A DNA stretch of 64,000 nucleotides from Rutidosis leptorrhynchoides (GCF_046630445.1 NC_092339.1:77456001-77520000), one strand, 5' to 3'. Numbered from the stretch's first letter, positions 22,501 to 35,184 are shown. Numbers and translations: made by a program. Notes: a model not told the origin generated them from the sequence alone.

Positions 22501-23684
22501 TCTATATAGAACAACCTTTGGGATACATCGTGAAAGGCCAAGAGAATAAGGTGCTAAAATTGAAAAAGGCCTTATACGGGTTGAAGCAAGCGCCTCGGGC
22601 ATGGAATAGCAGGATAGACAAGTATTTCCAGCAGAATGACTTTACGAAATGCCCCCATGAGCATGCCCTCTACACCAAAGTTAGCAATGATGGAGATGTT
22701 ATGATTGTGTGCCTATACGTGGATGACTTGATATTCACCGGTAGTAATCCCAAAATGTTTGAGGAGTTCAAGAAAGCAATGGTTCGGGAGTTCGAGATGA
22801 CCGACATTGGACTTATAGCTTACTATCTTGGGATCGAGGTAAAACAAAAGAAAGAAGGAATATTCATATCCCAAGAAGGTTATGCGAATGAGGTACTCAA
22901 GAAGTTTAAGATGACTGACTGCAAGTCAATGAATACACCGGTGGATTGCAATCTCAAATTGTCAAAAGATGATGAAGGATACTTGGTGGACCCAACACAA
23001 CACAAGAGTTTGGTTGGAAGTCTGAGGTACCTAACCTGCACGAGGCCAGATATTCTCTACGGAGTTGGACTAGTAAGTCGATACATGGAAGCACCTACAA
23101 TAAATCACTTGAAGGCGGCCAAGAGGATACTTCGCTACATCAAAGGTACGATTGACTATGGCCTGTTTTATTCGCCTTCTGAGCACTTCAAGCTAGTTGG
23201 ATACAGTGATAGTGATTGGGCTGGAGACATAGATGATCGTAAGAGTACGAGTGGTTTCGTGTTCTATATGGGAGATACGGCGTTCACATGGAGCTCGAAG
23301 AAGCAACCCATTGTGACTCTGTCAACGTGTGAAGCCGAGTTTGTAGCAGCAACATCGTGCACCTGTCATGCAATATGGCTCAGGAAGTTACTAAATGAGC
23401 TTAAGTTTTTTCAAAAGGAAGCTACGGAGATATATGTGGATAACAAGTCTGCGATTGCTCTAGCAAAGAATCCAGTCTTCCATGATCGAAGCAAGCACAT
23501 TGATACGAAATACCATTTCATCAGGGAGTGTGTTACAAATAAAGAGGTGCAGATAAAGTACACGAAGTCATTCGACCAAGTTGCTGATATTTTCACAAAG
23601 CCTCTAAAACACGAGACTTTTCAGAGATTACGGAATATGCTCGGAGTGACGAAATCAAGTTTAAGGGGGGCTGTTGGAAACTAA
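19584..23684 (+). CDS. copia-1 Gag-Pol polyprotein (1366 aa)
   Basis: A single uninterrupted ORF in copia order. Gag (UBN2-type) fills ~1-250, with an RG-rich stretch before a CCHC knuckle [14 protein letters not shown] (~283). The aspartic protease has [10 protein letters not shown] (~340). Integrase starts at HTDVCGP (~533), carries a Gly-Gly-Glu motif (RGGEFTS) and [14 protein letters not shown]. Reverse transcriptase has YVDDLIF (~1045). RNase H has YSDSDWAGD (~1208) and STCEAEF. The ORF ends inside the first bases of the 3' LTR. The first ATG (ATGATGG) lies 14 bases past the primer site. Shorter ORFs within it in other frames are shadows. Confidence 0.95.
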   Translation: MMANNVITFPRLTKDNYDRWSIQMKTFLGGQDLWEIVEEGYEEPAEKGPLGKEKKLMKTNDQKALSIIQQSVDDGVFEKIASATTAKKAWEILENSHKGVEKVKKVRLQTLRGEFESLNKKDSESISDYFTRVLAIVNQLNRNGETLSDVRVIEKILRSLYSKFDYIVVAIEESKDLESMTIDELMGSLQAHEERFNKNNKEPLEQALQAKLSFKEESSEKTHQTSQRGRGQVRGRGRGQGYIKRGGYSSFRNEERSQNFHPTRGRGRDYTSRRPRYDNSQTKCYNCHKFGHYASECEKSNNYVQERANLVQEDTEAVKNTLLLACKGEDNGESNLWYLDTGASNHMCGDKNMFVELDEVISGNITFGDSSKVPVKGKGKILIRLKNGRHQFISNVYYVPNMKTNILSIGQLLEKGYDIHMINRTLSLRDQKGGLIAKVPMSTNRMFMLNIQHDIPRCLKACFKDNSWLWHMRYGHLNFGGLKLLSSKGMVKGLPPINHPDQICEGCLLGKHFRNSFPTEASSRAKKPLELIHTDVCGPISPLSFGKNRYFILFIDDFSRKTWVYFLKEKSEAFGMFKKFKAFVENQSGLTIKALRPDRGGEFTSKEFKKFCDNNRLRRPLTLPYSPQQNGVAERKNRTILDMARSMLKSKRMPKEFWAEAMDCSIYLSNRSPTRSVKNKTPIEAWSGRKPGISHLRVFGSVAYAHVPDQKRMKLDDKSEKLIFVGYDSSSKGYKLYNPKNGKVISSRDVVFDEETTWDWNVPEEENYDFLRYPFESTAKNEEYLEVQEPSSTPSPHSPHTPTTTPNEVTPTSGGESSRLQHHTRSIEELYEVTQPMEDLSLFCLLADCEPISYEEATKSQKWKCAMDEEIQAIEKNNTWDLATLPKGHKAIGVKWVYKAKKNSKGEVERYKARLVAKGYSQRAGIDYDEVFAPVARLETIRLIISLAAQHNWKIYQMDVKSAFLNGHLEEEVYIEQPLGYIVKGQENKVLKLKKALYGLKQAPRAWNSRIDKYFQQNDFTKCPHEHALYTKVSNDGDVMIVCLYVDDLIFTGSNPKMFEEFKKAMVREFEMTDIGLIAYYLGIEVKQKKEGIFISQEGYANEVLKKFKMTDCKSMNTPVDCNLKLSKDDEGYLVDPTQHKSLVGSLRYLTCTRPDILYGVGLVSRYMEAPTINHLKAAKRILRYIKGTIDYGLFYSPSEHFKLVGYSDSDWAGDIDDRKSTSGFVFYMGDTAFTWSSKKQPIVTLSTCEAEFVAATSCTCHAIWLRKLLNELKFFQKEATEIYVDNKSAIALAKNPVFHDRSKHIDTKYHFIRECVTNKEVQIKYTKSFDQVADIFTKPLKHETFQRLRNMLGVTKSSLRGAVGN
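23663..23670 (+). other. copia-1 polypurine tract
   Basis: AAGGGGGG immediately before the 3' LTR; plus-strand DNA priming site. Confidence 0.85.
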
Positions 23685-24069
23685 ACTTGATTGTGGGCTA
23701 TTTGTTTTGGATTTGGGCTTGCAGGTATACAAATATTTTGGATCAAGATTATAGCCCATTATGTAGAAACTTCTTGTAATATGTAGTAGTGAAAGTGTGT
23801 AGAATGTGTGTAGAATAATCTTGTAAAATATCTAAGTCTAGAATTATCATGAGAATACTTAGGAAATATCTAGATATTAGATGATGAAGTATTCTAGACT
23901 AGTCCATGGTGTAGTATAAATAGATGGATTCACCTCTCATTTGTAATCAAGCAACAAAGTAATTCAATAAGCAAATCAAGTAATAAACAAAGCCTTCAAG
24001 ATCAATCAAACTTCTAAATCATCAATCCTCTCTTTCACAAATAATATACATAACCTCCTATTTCTAACA
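23672..24069 (+). repeat. copia-1 3' LTR
   Basis: 398 bp, same ends as the 5' LTR; five substitutions between them by my reading. Confidence 0.92.
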
Positions 24070-24074
24070 AGGGC

Positions 24075-24802
24075 GACACATAAAAAAGAACATGATAAAG
24101 AAAAAAGAAGATAGTATATGACATCAACAAAACTGAATTCACTCAAAGTAACATAAATGATGAAATTAAAATCATAAAATCACAAATACGATAACATTAC
24201 CAGCATCAAGATTTGAAACTGAAGAACCGAAATCAAAACAGCAATCCATGATATCTCACGAATCTGTAAACAACGAACCATCCTTCCAATATCCCACATT
24301 AGCAAACAAATCCATCGAAACCCTAATTTTTGTCAAAAACTTCAACCAACTAAAAAGAATAATATTTTGTCGAAACCCTAAACTGGATTGATAGACAAGT
24401 AGCTTGCTCCCAAATATGCTTATAATATAGCCACCTAAAACACATCAACACCAATAACACCTCAGAACTAATAATACTATGATTTTTTTTTTAAGTAATA
24501 CATTATGAAAATACACTATTTCAATTGCATTAAACTAATACTACAAAAAACATTAAATTTTCTTGGCTAAAATAACGATACCATATATCCGAATCTCTTC
24601 ATCAAGTGATGAAAATGATGAACAAAATACAATCGTAACAGACGCAAATCAAGGCTTGAAAGCAGTAATCGATCCCTAAAACTAAACAAAGAGCCGAAAA
24701 AGAGAATTAGATCGACCCAACCCATTTTTATCACCTGCATTCAGTGAATTATTAATCAAGAATAAACGAAGTTACAATCAAACTTTTCAGTATGTTACCT
24801 CG
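24075..24802. other. Gene-free flank right of copia-1
   Basis: AT-rich; continues the pre-insertion locus interrupted at AGGGC. No coding region seen. Confidence 0.45.
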
Positions 24803-24935
24803 TCTTGTTAATAGATGATCATTTAACATAGAAGATGCAGTAACTCTTTCGTATTTCCAACTTTGAATACCTTCGGGATCACTGTAGACATCATTTGGTG
24901 GCTTAAGTTTCATATAACCTTGGTTACAACTTCCT
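24803..24935 (-). other. Candidate exon of an unidentified or decayed host gene
   Basis: Minus strand: acceptor TTGTTGTAG, open frame containing LKPPNDVYSDPEG and QSWKYERVTASS, then donor GAG|GTAACA. Clean splice sites and protein-like composition suggest a real or formerly real exon. I do not recognise the protein, and its relation to the kinase fragment 290 bp away is unclear. Confidence 0.4.
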
Positions 24936-25006
24936 ACAACAACAAGGCTCCATACACAAAATCATAACAGACGTCTTAGAACAAACTTTTATCAAAATGT
25001 ACGTAT

Positions 25007-25030
25007 ACACACACATACACACACACATAT
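25007..25030. repeat. (AC)n microsatellite
   Basis: Short ACAC/ATAC run. Confidence 0.7.
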
Positions 25031-25220
25031 TGTTAAAAAGCTAGTTTTCTAGTAGGTGGTACATATTGTCTAGATGTAGAACAATGATTTAAAAAATACC
25101 AACTTAAACTCACAATATGTGTTTATTTTGCAAGTCTTCTTCTTCCTCCGACGGTAACATCTTTAAAATTTCAAAAATCATAACAAATGACCATGAGATC
25201 TGAAAACCTATTTCTGATAC

Positions 25221-25361
25221 CTGGAAGTCATCTCCATTCAGTTTCTTAACAGCAGCTAGAGTGGGATCGCATTTGCCCTCAACAGACTTCATTCGGCTGT
25301 TTTAAACACATCCAAATCCACCTTCCCCAAACTTACTCAGCCTTGTGAAATCTTTAGTCAG
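25221..25361 (-). pseudogene. Receptor-like cytoplasmic kinase exon fragment with in-frame stop
   Basis: A 47-codon minus-strand exon reads LTKDFTRLSKFGEGGFGCV, stop, then MKSVEGKCDPTLAAVKKLNG and ends DDFQ at donor CAG|GTATCAG. It carries the glycine-rich loop GEGGFG and the AVKK lysine of RLCK VII-type kinases, the first lobe only. The stop (25304-25302) falls right after the glycine loop. Downstream catalytic exons are not found. The ORF at 25110-25292 starts after the stop and runs into the intron. Confidence 0.65.
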
Positions 25362-25740
25362 CTTGTAAATGAAAAAATAAACAAAATTACACACTTATAC
25401 ACATGTCTTGGAATAATCTATCAATCAATTACTTTTTCTTCATCATACACACAAACAACCAAATTTTAACTAATACGGAGTATTTATTTTCTTTTCTCAA
25501 AATGATTTAAAACTTAAAGATTAGGGTAAATAAACACAAAGAGAAATAATGTAACCTAATAATATTCTTTGAAGCAAGTAAAAAACATATTAACAGTACA
25601 CTGCCATTTGTCCGGCAACAGCTTGATCATTAATACATTTTAGAAACTTCAGACATTAGATGTTCCAAACAGTCAAACCAATAAACTATTTTATGACCTA
25701 CTAATAAAAAAGCAAGCATATGTTGATGAAGGGTGACTAA
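25362..25740. other. Gene-free flank of copia-2
   Basis: AT-rich DNA ending in the ACTAA target repeat at 25736-25740. No features seen. Confidence 0.5.
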
Positions 25741-26495
25741 TGATGGGAAAATGGTCACAACGGGCAATCTACAAAACAGAAACAAACATCCGTTTGACAA
25801 ACATTTCCCGACCCGTATGAACTCGTGAGGAAACTAACAAATAAGGTATACTACAATCACCACAAATCAGCCCCAATTCTGTCCTAAATCAGCAAATATG
25901 AAATAAATAAGCACACACAATACATACGAGACTTTTTACGTGGAAAACCTCTCAAAATCGAGAGTAAAAACCACGGGACTCGTAAGCCACTTAAATTCCA
26001 CTATCATCAACAAGAGAGCAATACAATAGGTCTTCTCTAGATCAAATAGAGGCATACAACATCATCATACTCTTGAACTACAACAATCAACAAGTATATG
26101 AAAATCTAAAGACAAAAGAGGAAATTCGTCACCCAAAAACACTGCTACTGTTTGACCGGCTGTAACTCTAGTTAGAGACCACTTGAGACGAATTCAACGG
26201 TTGAAAACCTTGGCCCAGATGTAAGGAACATGCTGTCCAAAAATAGTGAATATTCAACGGTCGGATCTCCGGGGATCGTCCGATTTGTGAGCTGCAGTCT
26301 TCAAAAACGGGAATTGGGGTTTCTCTCTTTTTCTTAATCTCACAACTCTCTTGATAGATCAAAAATGGCTGCACACTTGGAGGTTTTAATGCCCTAAAAT
26401 GCTTGACCAAGTCAACAAGCATATGGGCCTAATTTGTTGGGCTTTGGGCTTGGGCTAGCATTCCTCATATTTGAAAACCCATATAAAACCCAACA
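25741..26495 (-). repeat. copia-2 3' LTR
   Basis: Minus strand TGTTGGG (26495) to CCCATCA (25741), 755 bp. The ORF at 26168-26422 is LTR noise. Confidence 0.92.
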
Positions 26496-26496
26496 A

Positions 26497-26510
26497 ATCT
26501 CCCCCTTTCC
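26497..26510 (-). other. copia-2 polypurine tract
   Basis: GGAAAGGGGGAGAT on the minus strand, between the pol stop codon and the 3' LTR. Confidence 0.85.
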
Positions 26511-26512
26511 AA

Positions 26513-29500
26513 TTATGAGGAAGGGATCGCTATCCCGGCGATCGAGCAACATACCTTGAGCTTCTCACTTGCTAAAGCCTTCGTAAACATGTCAGAACCA
26601 TTATCATCGGTATAAACTTTATCAAGTTCAAACAAACCATCTTCAAGACGTTCTCTAATCCAATGATACCGCACATCAATATGTGTTGTCCGCTTATGGT
26701 ACATAGAATTTCTAGCCAAATGAATCTCACTCTCATTATCACAAAGAACCACATATTTTGATTGCTTAAACCCAAGGTCTTGTAGAAATCTTTTCATCCA
26801 CAAAAGTTCTTTGCACGCTTCTGTTGCTGCCATATACTCAGCCTCGGTTGTAGACAATGCAACACACTTTTGCAACCTTGATTGCCATGAAACAGCTCCC
26901 CCTGCGAAGGTCATCAAATATCCAGAAGTGGACCTCATGTTATCTTTGTTTCCTGCCATATCTGAGTCTGTATAACCAACGAGCATCGGCTCTCCTTTTC
27001 CAAACGTGATACCCAACTTAGAAGTACCTCTTAAGTATCTCAGAATCCATTTAACAGCTTCCCAATGCTTCTTACCCGGATTTGACATAAACCGACTAAC
27101 AACACCTACCGCATGAGCTATATCATGCCTAGTACACACCATAGCATACATCAAGCTACCAACCGCTAAAGCATATGGAACTTTTTCCATCTCCTCAACA
27201 TCCTCCTTTGAAGTAGGGCAATCTCTATCTGTTAGCTTAAAGTTGGTAGTAAGATGGGAACTAACCACTTTAGCATTCTTCATGTTGAACCTACTAAGCA
27301 CATTTTCAATGTATTGCTCTTGTGATATATGTAACGTCTTAGCACCTCTATCTCTAGAAATTCGAATGCCAAGAATCTGTTTTGCTGGTCCCAAGTCTTT
27401 CATAGCAAAAGACTTGCTCAATTCTCGCTTCAACAGCGCAATTCTTTTAATATTTTTACCAACAATCAACATATCATCAACGTATAACAACAATATGATG
27501 AAATCATCATCACCAAACCTCTGAAAGAAAACACAATGATCTGAAGTTGTCTTTCGGTAGCCTTGCTTTCCTATAACCAACTCAAACTTCTTATACCACT
27601 GTCTCGGTGCTTGCTTCAACCCATATAGACTTTTTTGAAGTCTACAAACATAATTTTCTTTACCCTTAACCCGAAAACCTTCAGGTTGCATCATGTAGAT
27701 TTCCTTATCCAAATCACCGTGAAGAAAAGCAGTCTTGACATCCATCTGTTTAACCTCAAGATCAAGACTAGCAGCTAACCCAAGAACCACTCGAATAGAT
27801 CCCATCTTCACGACCGGGGAGAAAATCTCATCAAAATCAATACCCTTTTTCTGGCTGAATCCTTTAACGACTAACCTAGCTTTGTACCTTGGTTGTGAAG
27901 TAAGCTCATCTGTCTTCACTTTGAATACCCATTTGTTTCTCAAAGCTCTTTTGCCTTTAGGTAACTTCACCAGGTCATAAGTATTGTTCTCATATAAAGA
28001 ATTCATCTCATCTTGCATAGCTTCACCCCACTCTTTCTTATGCTCATCTTTCATTGCTTCTGAATAACATTCTGGCTCTCCCCCATCAGTAACTAACACA
28101 TACTCATCAGCAGAATATCTAACAGAAGGATAACGGTCTCAGGTAAACCGCCTAAGTGGGACAAATGGGGGCACATCTGGTACTGGAATCTCTACCTGCT
28201 CCGGAGCATCACCAACATCAGTACCATGTTCATCATTCTGAACATCATCTCCAACATGTTGTGGAGTAACTGGATCCAAATCAATAAGATCAGTACTAGA
28301 TTGAGGAACTGAATCTGTCTTCTCAACATCTTTTAACATCTGATCTTCTGTAAAAACAACATCTCGGCTTAGTACAAGTTTCTTCTGAACTGGATCATAT
28401 AACCTGTACCCAAAATCATCTTCACCATAGCCGAGGAATACACATGGCTTAGTCTTCATATCAAGCTTTGACCTCTCATCTTTGGGAACATGAACAAAAG
28501 CTTTACATCCAAAAACTCGTAAATGACGTTAAGAAACATCTTTGCCGCTCCAAACCCTGTTAGGAACATCAAAATGCAAAGGAACACAAGGGGTTAGATT
28601 AAAAATATGAACTGCCGTATTTAAAGCCTCACCCCAAAAGGAATCGGACAACCCTGCATGTGAAAGCAAACATCTAACTCTCTCAACCAAAGTTCTATTC
28701 ATCCTCTCTGCTAAGCCATTCAACTGAGGTGTTTTTGGTGGAGTCTTTTGATGCCGAATACCATTCTCCTTACAATAAGCATCAAATCTGCCAATGTATT
28801 CACCGCCATTATCAGTCCAAATACACTTGAGCTTCTTCCCCGTTTGCCTTTCAACTAGTGCATGAAATTCCTTAAACTTTTCAAATACTTGATCATTTGA
28901 CTTTAAGGTATAAACCCACACCTTACTGGAATGATCATCGATGAATGTAACAAAGTAGGAACATCCACCAAGTGTCCTAGTCTTCATAGGCCCACACACA
29001 TCAGAATGTACTAGATCAAATACGTTCTCCATTCGAAAAGGAGAATGACTCTTAAACACAACTCTGGTCTGTTTCCCTGCCAAACAGTGAGAACACTTAC
29101 TCAAATTAATATCACTAACACCCGACAACACATTCTTCTTAAATAAGATAGACATCCCTTTTTCACTCATGTGGCTAAGTCTTTTATGCCACAACTCGGT
29201 AGAATCAACATTGTCCACTGCGTTAACAATGTTCTGGATGATCTTCGGACGCGTTATGTATAATCTTGAGTCTTTCTTGCCTCTTCCCACTATCATAGAA
29301 CCAAGAGTTAGTTTCCAAATACCATTACCAAAACCGTTATAATAACCATCATCATCAAGAATGCATGTTGAAATAACATTAAGTCTCATATCCGGAACAT
29401 GTTTTACATTATGCAAAACTAACTCCATTCCCGTGTCAAATTTCAAACAAATATCTCCAATACCAACGATCTTTGATAACCTGATATTACCCATCCTAGC

Positions 29501-30409
29501 AAATCCATAGTCACCTGGAGTGTAAGATGAGAAGTGATCTCTACAAATTGCAACATGACATGTAGCACCACTATCAACAATCCAACTCGTGTCATCATGA
29601 GTAAGATTGTTCATATCATAATCAATACAAACAAAGAACTCATATGTGATAGCGTTAACTTCAACCTTATCATCATCACCACCATCACTTTTCTTTTGTT
29701 TATTCTTGTCATATGCCTTTTTCTTCTCATTTTTTAACTGTGGACAATACCACTTTGTGTGCCCCTTTTCACGACAATGATAGCACTCAACATTAGAAAA
29801 CTTTCCTTTTCTTGAGCTACTACAATTCTTGCCTCTTTTACCATGACCTCTACTATGACTTCTCCCCCGCATTTCTGTGACCAAGATATCTGACTGTGAA
29901 GAGGAACCTTGTGACTTTCTTCTCATCTCTTCATTCAAAATACTACCCTTAGCCAATTCCATGGTGATAATACCATTCGGTGCAGAGTTGGACAAAGATG
30001 TCCTAAAAATCTCCCAAGAGTCTGGTAACGTACCAAGTAACCAGAGACCTTGAACCTCATCCTCAAACTTGATACCCATTCCTGCAAGCTGATTAATAAT
30101 ACCCTGATATGCATTTAGGTGATCTGTAATAGGAGTCTCATCATGATACTTTAAACCCATCAACTGTTTAATTAAGAACAACTTGTTATTCCCAGTCTTT
30201 CGTTCATATAACTGTTCAAGCTTTTTCCATAAGGCTTTAGCATCAGTCTCCCTAGTAATATGGTTCACTACATTATCATCAACCCACTGCCGAATATACC
30301 CACATACCTGTCTATGCAAAATTTTCCATTGAGCTTCAGACTTACCATCAGGCATACCCTCAGTAAAAACAGGTAAATAATAATCTTTCACATAAAGAAG
30401 ATCCTCCAT
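26513..30409 (-). pseudogene. copia-2 gag-pol, interrupted by two in-frame stops
   Basis: One frame from ATG 30409 to the stop at 26513, broken by stops at about 28529-28531 and 28139-28141 with no frameshift. It splits into pieces of 626, 106 (plus leader) and 528 codons. Piece 1 has gag, CCHC knuckle CYHCREKGHTKWYC (~210), protease VDSGATCH (~277), and integrase from HSDVCGP through TDNGGEY to NGLAERMNRT. Piece 2 is the integrase/RT linker. Piece 3 has reverse transcriptase LLYVDDMLIVG and RNase H YTDSDMAGN and STTEAEY. All domains are recognisable. The first stop falls at the end of integrase, so no RT could be made without readthrough. Confidence 0.92.
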
Positions 30410-30504
30410 TTTACCTTTTCAAACATGATAATTTGAACCATTTAAACTAACCATCTTACTTGTATTAGCTTCCATCTTTCACACAAGTCAATCAAATAAC
30501 CTTA

Positions 30505-30518
30505 AGCTCTAGATACCA
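30505..30518 (-). other. copia-2 primer-binding site (variant)
   Basis: Minus strand TGGTATCTAGAGC, three bases after the LTR; resembles the iMet site TGGTATCAGAGC with one extra T. Confidence 0.8.
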
Positions 30519-30521
30519 ATT

Positions 30522-31276
30522 TGATGGGAAAATGGTCACAACGGGCAATCTACAAAACGGAAACAAACATCCGTTTGACAAACATTTCCCGACCCGTATG
30601 AACTCGTGAGGAAACTAACAAATAAGGTATACCACAATCACCACAAATCAGCCCCAATTCTGTCCCAAATCAGCAAATACGAAATAAATAAGCACACACA
30701 ATACACACGAGACTTTTTACGTGGAAAACCTCTCAAAATCGAGAGTAAAAACCACGGGACTCGTAAGCCACTTAAATTCCACTATCATCAAAAAGAGAGC
30801 AATACAATAGGTCTTCTCTAGATCAACTAGAGGCATACAACATCATCATACTCTTGAACTACAACAATCAATAAGTATATGAAAATCTAAAGACAAAAGA
30901 GGAAATTCGTCACCCAAAAAAACTGCTACTATTTGACCTGCTGTAACTCGAGTTAGAGACCACTTGAGACGAATTCAACGGTTGAAAACCTTGGCCCAGA
31001 TGTAAGGAACAAGCTATCCAAAAATAGTGAATATTCAACGGTCGGATCTCCGGGGATCGTCCGATTTGTGAGCTGCATTCTTCAAAAACGGGAATTGGGG
31101 TTTCTCTCTTTTTCTTAATCTCACAACTCTCTTGATAGATCAAAAATGGCTGCACACTTGGAGGTTTTAATGCCCTAAAATGCTTGACCAAGTCAACAAG
31201 CATATGGGCCTAATTTGTTGGGCTTTGGGCTTGGGCTAGCATTCCTCATATTTGGAAACCCATATAAAACCCAACA
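30522..31276 (-). repeat. copia-2 5' LTR
   Basis: 755 bp, TGTTGGG at 31276 to CCCATCA at 30522. Most of it is also the start of duplicated segment B. The ORFs at 30606-30821 and 30910-31203 are LTR sequence. Confidence 0.92.
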
Positions 31277-31281
31277 ACTAA

Positions 31282-32221
31282 ATGTACCTTTCATTTTGTT
31301 CCTGCTAGGATTTCATTTTGCTGAAGTAAACCCGGAAGTGTCGAACTGCATAGAAGTCATCAAAGACTTGAATTCCAGTTCCTACATTTTTTGACCCATT
31401 TCCATTTTAACTATCTTCTTTGTAACCAATTTAACATAAAGACAACCTACACCTAAATAAACTTCTGGTTTCCACCACTATGCATATGTTAAGAAATCGA
31501 TAGTCCTTTCTATGCATATGTTAGGAAATCGTTGGTCCCTTTCATGTTTGGCAGTTATCGAATACTAATCTGAAGTCCAAAAGTTCGAAATTCAATACCA
31601 TTAGCTTGCTATTTCCCAAACCTGACCATAACCATAGCACCAGTCTTAAGCAACAAACCGTTTTTTTAGTCATCTACAATATTCAATTCTTTTAGATCGA
31701 GAAATCTCCAACAGATTCACATAACAAACAAATCTAAGAAATACATAAAGATACAACACATAGGCAAAGAGCACATTACAACAGCAACCTGCAATATAAT
31801 CAAATTTAAAACATATTTAACGCTCAAATAATACCCAAATCCGTAAGAAACGAACCCAATAACATCAATGAAACACAATGAATCGATACAATAATGCATA
31901 TAATAAAGAATCAGAACCTTCTTAAGAAACTGAAGGTGAAACAGAGAAGAAATTTCCTGCGTAGCAGACGATTCTGTATTTCGATATATTTTGTATTTGT
32001 AAACGAATTAGGAGGCAATTTGAGGAAGCACATTACCTGGAACACAACGATCGGAAAAACCTGTAACATCAAATTTACAAAAAACTTCCACATTATCGAA
32101 TTGAATTTCGAGAGTAGATTAGGGGTTTTTCCAGATGATTGAAGCGAATGAATTGATTTTTCACGGACCCTTAATTCGCTTGAATCTGCAAAGCTGCTGC
32201 ACATAGGTGATATGAAAATGA
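31282..32221. other. Unique part of copy B; no recognised gene
   Basis: Counterpart of 6660-7601, with the same possible 5'-leader-like sequence on the minus strand. ORFs at 31717-31899, 31894-32142 and 31911-32204 duplicate those of copy A. Confidence 0.45.
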
Positions 32222-32596
32222 CTGGCTGTAAACGAGCCGAGCCGAGCCCGAGCTTGGCAGTGTTCGAGCTCGGCTCGATTGATTTTGGTAAAGCTCGAGC
32301 TCGAGCCGTATTTTTTTGTTCGAGCTCGGCTCGTAAGAAATGTTAAAAGCTCGAGCTCGGCTCGTGAAAAGCTCGTTGCTTTTGAAAAATACTTAAACGA
32401 ATTTTAGCTCGAGTTAGCTCGGCTCATTAACCATAAGTTGGGCTCGTTAAAGAAAGCTCGAGCTCGAGCTCGAGCTCGACTCGTGATAACATCGGTATTA
32501 ACAAAAGTTATCTGAATATCTCTAATTCCTATACTTCAAAATAAAACAAAAATTGATGATAACTAAAATTACAATTGAAATGTTTATAGCTTTTCA

Positions 32597-35184
32597 TTTT
32601 TTTTTTTTTTTTTTACGGCCAAAAAATGAATATATTAGAAAAACGATCCCTAGCTAGACGCTAAGGGAAGATTACAAAGGAATAGAGAGCCATGTGTTCC
32701 AATTTGGAACACCATGACTTCTATTTTTCAACCAACGAAAAGCAACTAGCCTAATTACATCAAATAGATTACTTCTACTACAAAACGAATCATGAAAAAC
32801 AAGACCATTACGAAAACGCCACAACGCCCATAAACTTGTCACCACCACCGCAATAATCCGATTCTTTGAAGAGACTTGTAACCGAACACCTTCCAACCAA
32901 GATATAAAAGAATCCCATGAGACTAAGGGAGCCATACCACAATCGAGCCAAATACGAATCTTACGCCAAATCTCAGTAGCAAAAATACACTCGAAGAAAA
33001 TATGCTTGGACGTCTCTACCCCGTTATCACATGCTGGACAAACGACCGAATCAATATCTATCCCCTTAGCGGAAAGATTCCATCGAACAGGAAGACAATT
33101 GAGCCGAAAGCGCCACAAAAAAACGTTAACTTTGCGAGGCAAAAACTTAAACCATGAAGTGCTAGTAATCGAAGACTGAGTTAGAAGACTATCCATATGA
33201 ACTCTCGTATCTTTAACAGTGAATTCGCCTTCGTTGTTGATCGAACACAACCACGAATCAGATCTATTAGACAACGTTGGACAGCCTATCTCCTCAAGTA
33301 ACATAGACAGCAGACTAGCAGTTCTACCTCTCAAACGGTCCCTCGTCCACTCGAATATCCACTCATTATTGTTGCGTTTATCAGCGATGGTATCAAAAGG
33401 GGACGAGTCAAGATGAAATAAACGACTAAATCTATCTTTCAAAGGAGCATTTCCAACCCATAAATCGTACCAAAAACGGATTTTTCTACCATCACCAATG
33501 GACAATCGAAAAAAATCAGTAGGAACATACTTCTCAGCAATGCAATTCGAACATGAATTAACAATATTAGACCACACAGTCGAAGTAGAAGATTTGGTGA
33601 CTTCGAAAACATTACCATGAATAGACTTAATGATGGATACCCACATATCGTTCGGTCTGGTTAAAAATCTCCATCTCCATTTAAAAATAAGAGCCAAGTT
33701 GAAAGCTTTGAGACTTCCAATGTTTAGACCTCCTTTCTCAAAAGAAGCGAGAACTTTGTGCCACTTGATCCATGCCATCTTTTTATCTGTTTTGTTTCCT
33801 CCCCAAAAAAATCTAGCACGAATAGATTCAAGTTTCTTTAACACCGTTTCTGGACATTTGAATAACGACATAAAGTAAATGCCGAGACTACCCATAACCG
33901 ATTTCACTAAAGTTAAGCGACCGCCCACGGAAATAAGATTAGCCTTCCACATCGATAATTTGGAGCTGAATTTCTCCACTAATGAGTCCCAATTTGAAAC
34001 TCGTTTCATGCTAGTACCAATAGGAACACCTAGATAAGTAGTAGGAAAAGTACCAGCTCGAGCTCCAACACTATTTGCCATCGTAGCCACTTCTACATCA
34101 TCCACCCCTATTCCGAAAACAAGGGATTTAGAGACATTCAATCTTAGCCCGGATACTCCATAAAAGATCTCTAAGATCATAACAATTCGTCTCATCTCTA
34201 TAGCGTTCCAATCTGAAAAGATAATGACATCATCTGCATAAATAAAGTGAGATAAATGAATGTTATCGTTACCAACTTTAATGCCCCTGATGAGATTCGC
34301 TTCCATGGCATGATGAAAGGCGAGGTGCAGACCTTCCATGACTATAATAAATAAAAAAGGGCTTAGAGGATCGCCTTGTCTCAAACCCCTCTTTAAACAA
34401 AATTCTTGGGTAGGACTACCATTAACAAGAACAGAAGTCTTTGCTGAATATAAACACCCTTTAATCCAAGAACACCATTTCGAACTAAAACCCAACGAGG
34501 ATAACATAAATAAAAGATACTCCCAATTTACCGAGTCATACGCCTTCTCAAAGTCAACTTTAAACAAAAGCATCTTCTTATTATCATTCTTGTACCACGA
34601 AATAATCTCGCTGAGCATAAGCGGGCTATCCAGAATCTGACGTCCCGCTATAAAAGCGGACTGAACCGGACTAATAATCTTATCGATGACACCTTGCAAT
34701 CTATTAGTCAAGATTTTGGTAACAGTCTTGTAAAAACAGCTTACCAAAGAAATAGGACGAAAATCCTTGATGAGAACAGGATTACTAACTTTCGGGATTA
34801 AAGAGAAAAACGCCGAGTTTGCACCTTTAGGCATCTTGCACGAAAGAAAAAAATCTTTGATATCCCTGCAAAAATCAAATTTCACAATATCCCAGAAGTG
34901 TTTTAAAAAATGAAAAGAGATACCATCGGGTCCGGGAGCTTTCGAACTCCCGCAACTCCACACCGCATTTTTGATCTCAACCTCGTCGACATCAGCATCC
35001 AGGAAATATCGATCAGCTTCTGAGAGAGTAACCTTCGGCCTAATATTACCAAAACTGAATTCAGCCTCTGAAGCTTCGAATTTGGATTTAAAGTATTCGA
35101 ATAAGCTTGTTTTTATGTCATCAGGATTGTCAATCCAAACCCCGTCAATTAATAGACCTTGTATGTGTTACAGATAATATAAGC
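32597..35184 (-). mobile_element. 5'-truncated L1-type LINE
   Basis: Minus-strand insertion with a poly(A) tail (T-run 32597-32614) and perfect 16-bp target repeats TGTTTATAGCTTTTCA at 32581-32596 and 35185-35200. The empty site is visible in copy A at about 7970-7988. ORF1 and the endonuclease are absent. Confidence 0.93.
32672..35166 (-). CDS. LINE ORF2 fragment: reverse transcriptase with C-terminal zf-RVT
   Basis: Open frame of about 830 codons from codon 35166 (just after a TAA near the 5' junction) to the stop at 32672. There is no native start; the endonuclease part is missing because of 5' truncation. It begins HIQGLLIDGVWIDNPDDIK and continues KAPGPDGISFHF. Core RT motifs are FRPISLVSCFYK, KVDFEKAYDSVNW, GLRQGDPLSPFLF and FIYADDVIIF (catalytic YADD, ~residue 311). 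The C-terminal part has WFKFLPRKVNVFLWR and CPACDNGVETSKHIFFEC, the zf-RVT domain of plant LINEs. The frame is intact throughout, so the insertion is young. Confidence 0.92.

Larger units (their letters stand above)
19158..24069 (+). mobile_element. copia-1: complete Ty1/copia LTR retrotransposon
   Basis: 4912 bp with 398-bp LTRs, an iMet-type primer site, one intact gag-pol ORF, a polypurine tract and perfect 5-bp target duplications AGGGC at 19153-19157 and 24070-24074. I count 5 mismatches between the two LTRs (~98.7% identity), so insertion is fairly recent. All parts needed for autonomous transposition appear present. Confidence 0.95.
25741..31276 (-). mobile_element. copia-2: complete but coding-defective Ty1/copia element
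   Basis: 5536 bp on the minus strand with two 755-bp LTRs, primer site, polypurine tract and perfect target repeats ACTAA at 25736-25740 and 31277-31281. Roughly 16 differences separate the LTRs (~98%), so it is older than copia-1. An LTR at the same site with the same right flank is present in copy A (5924-6654). Confidence 0.95.
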
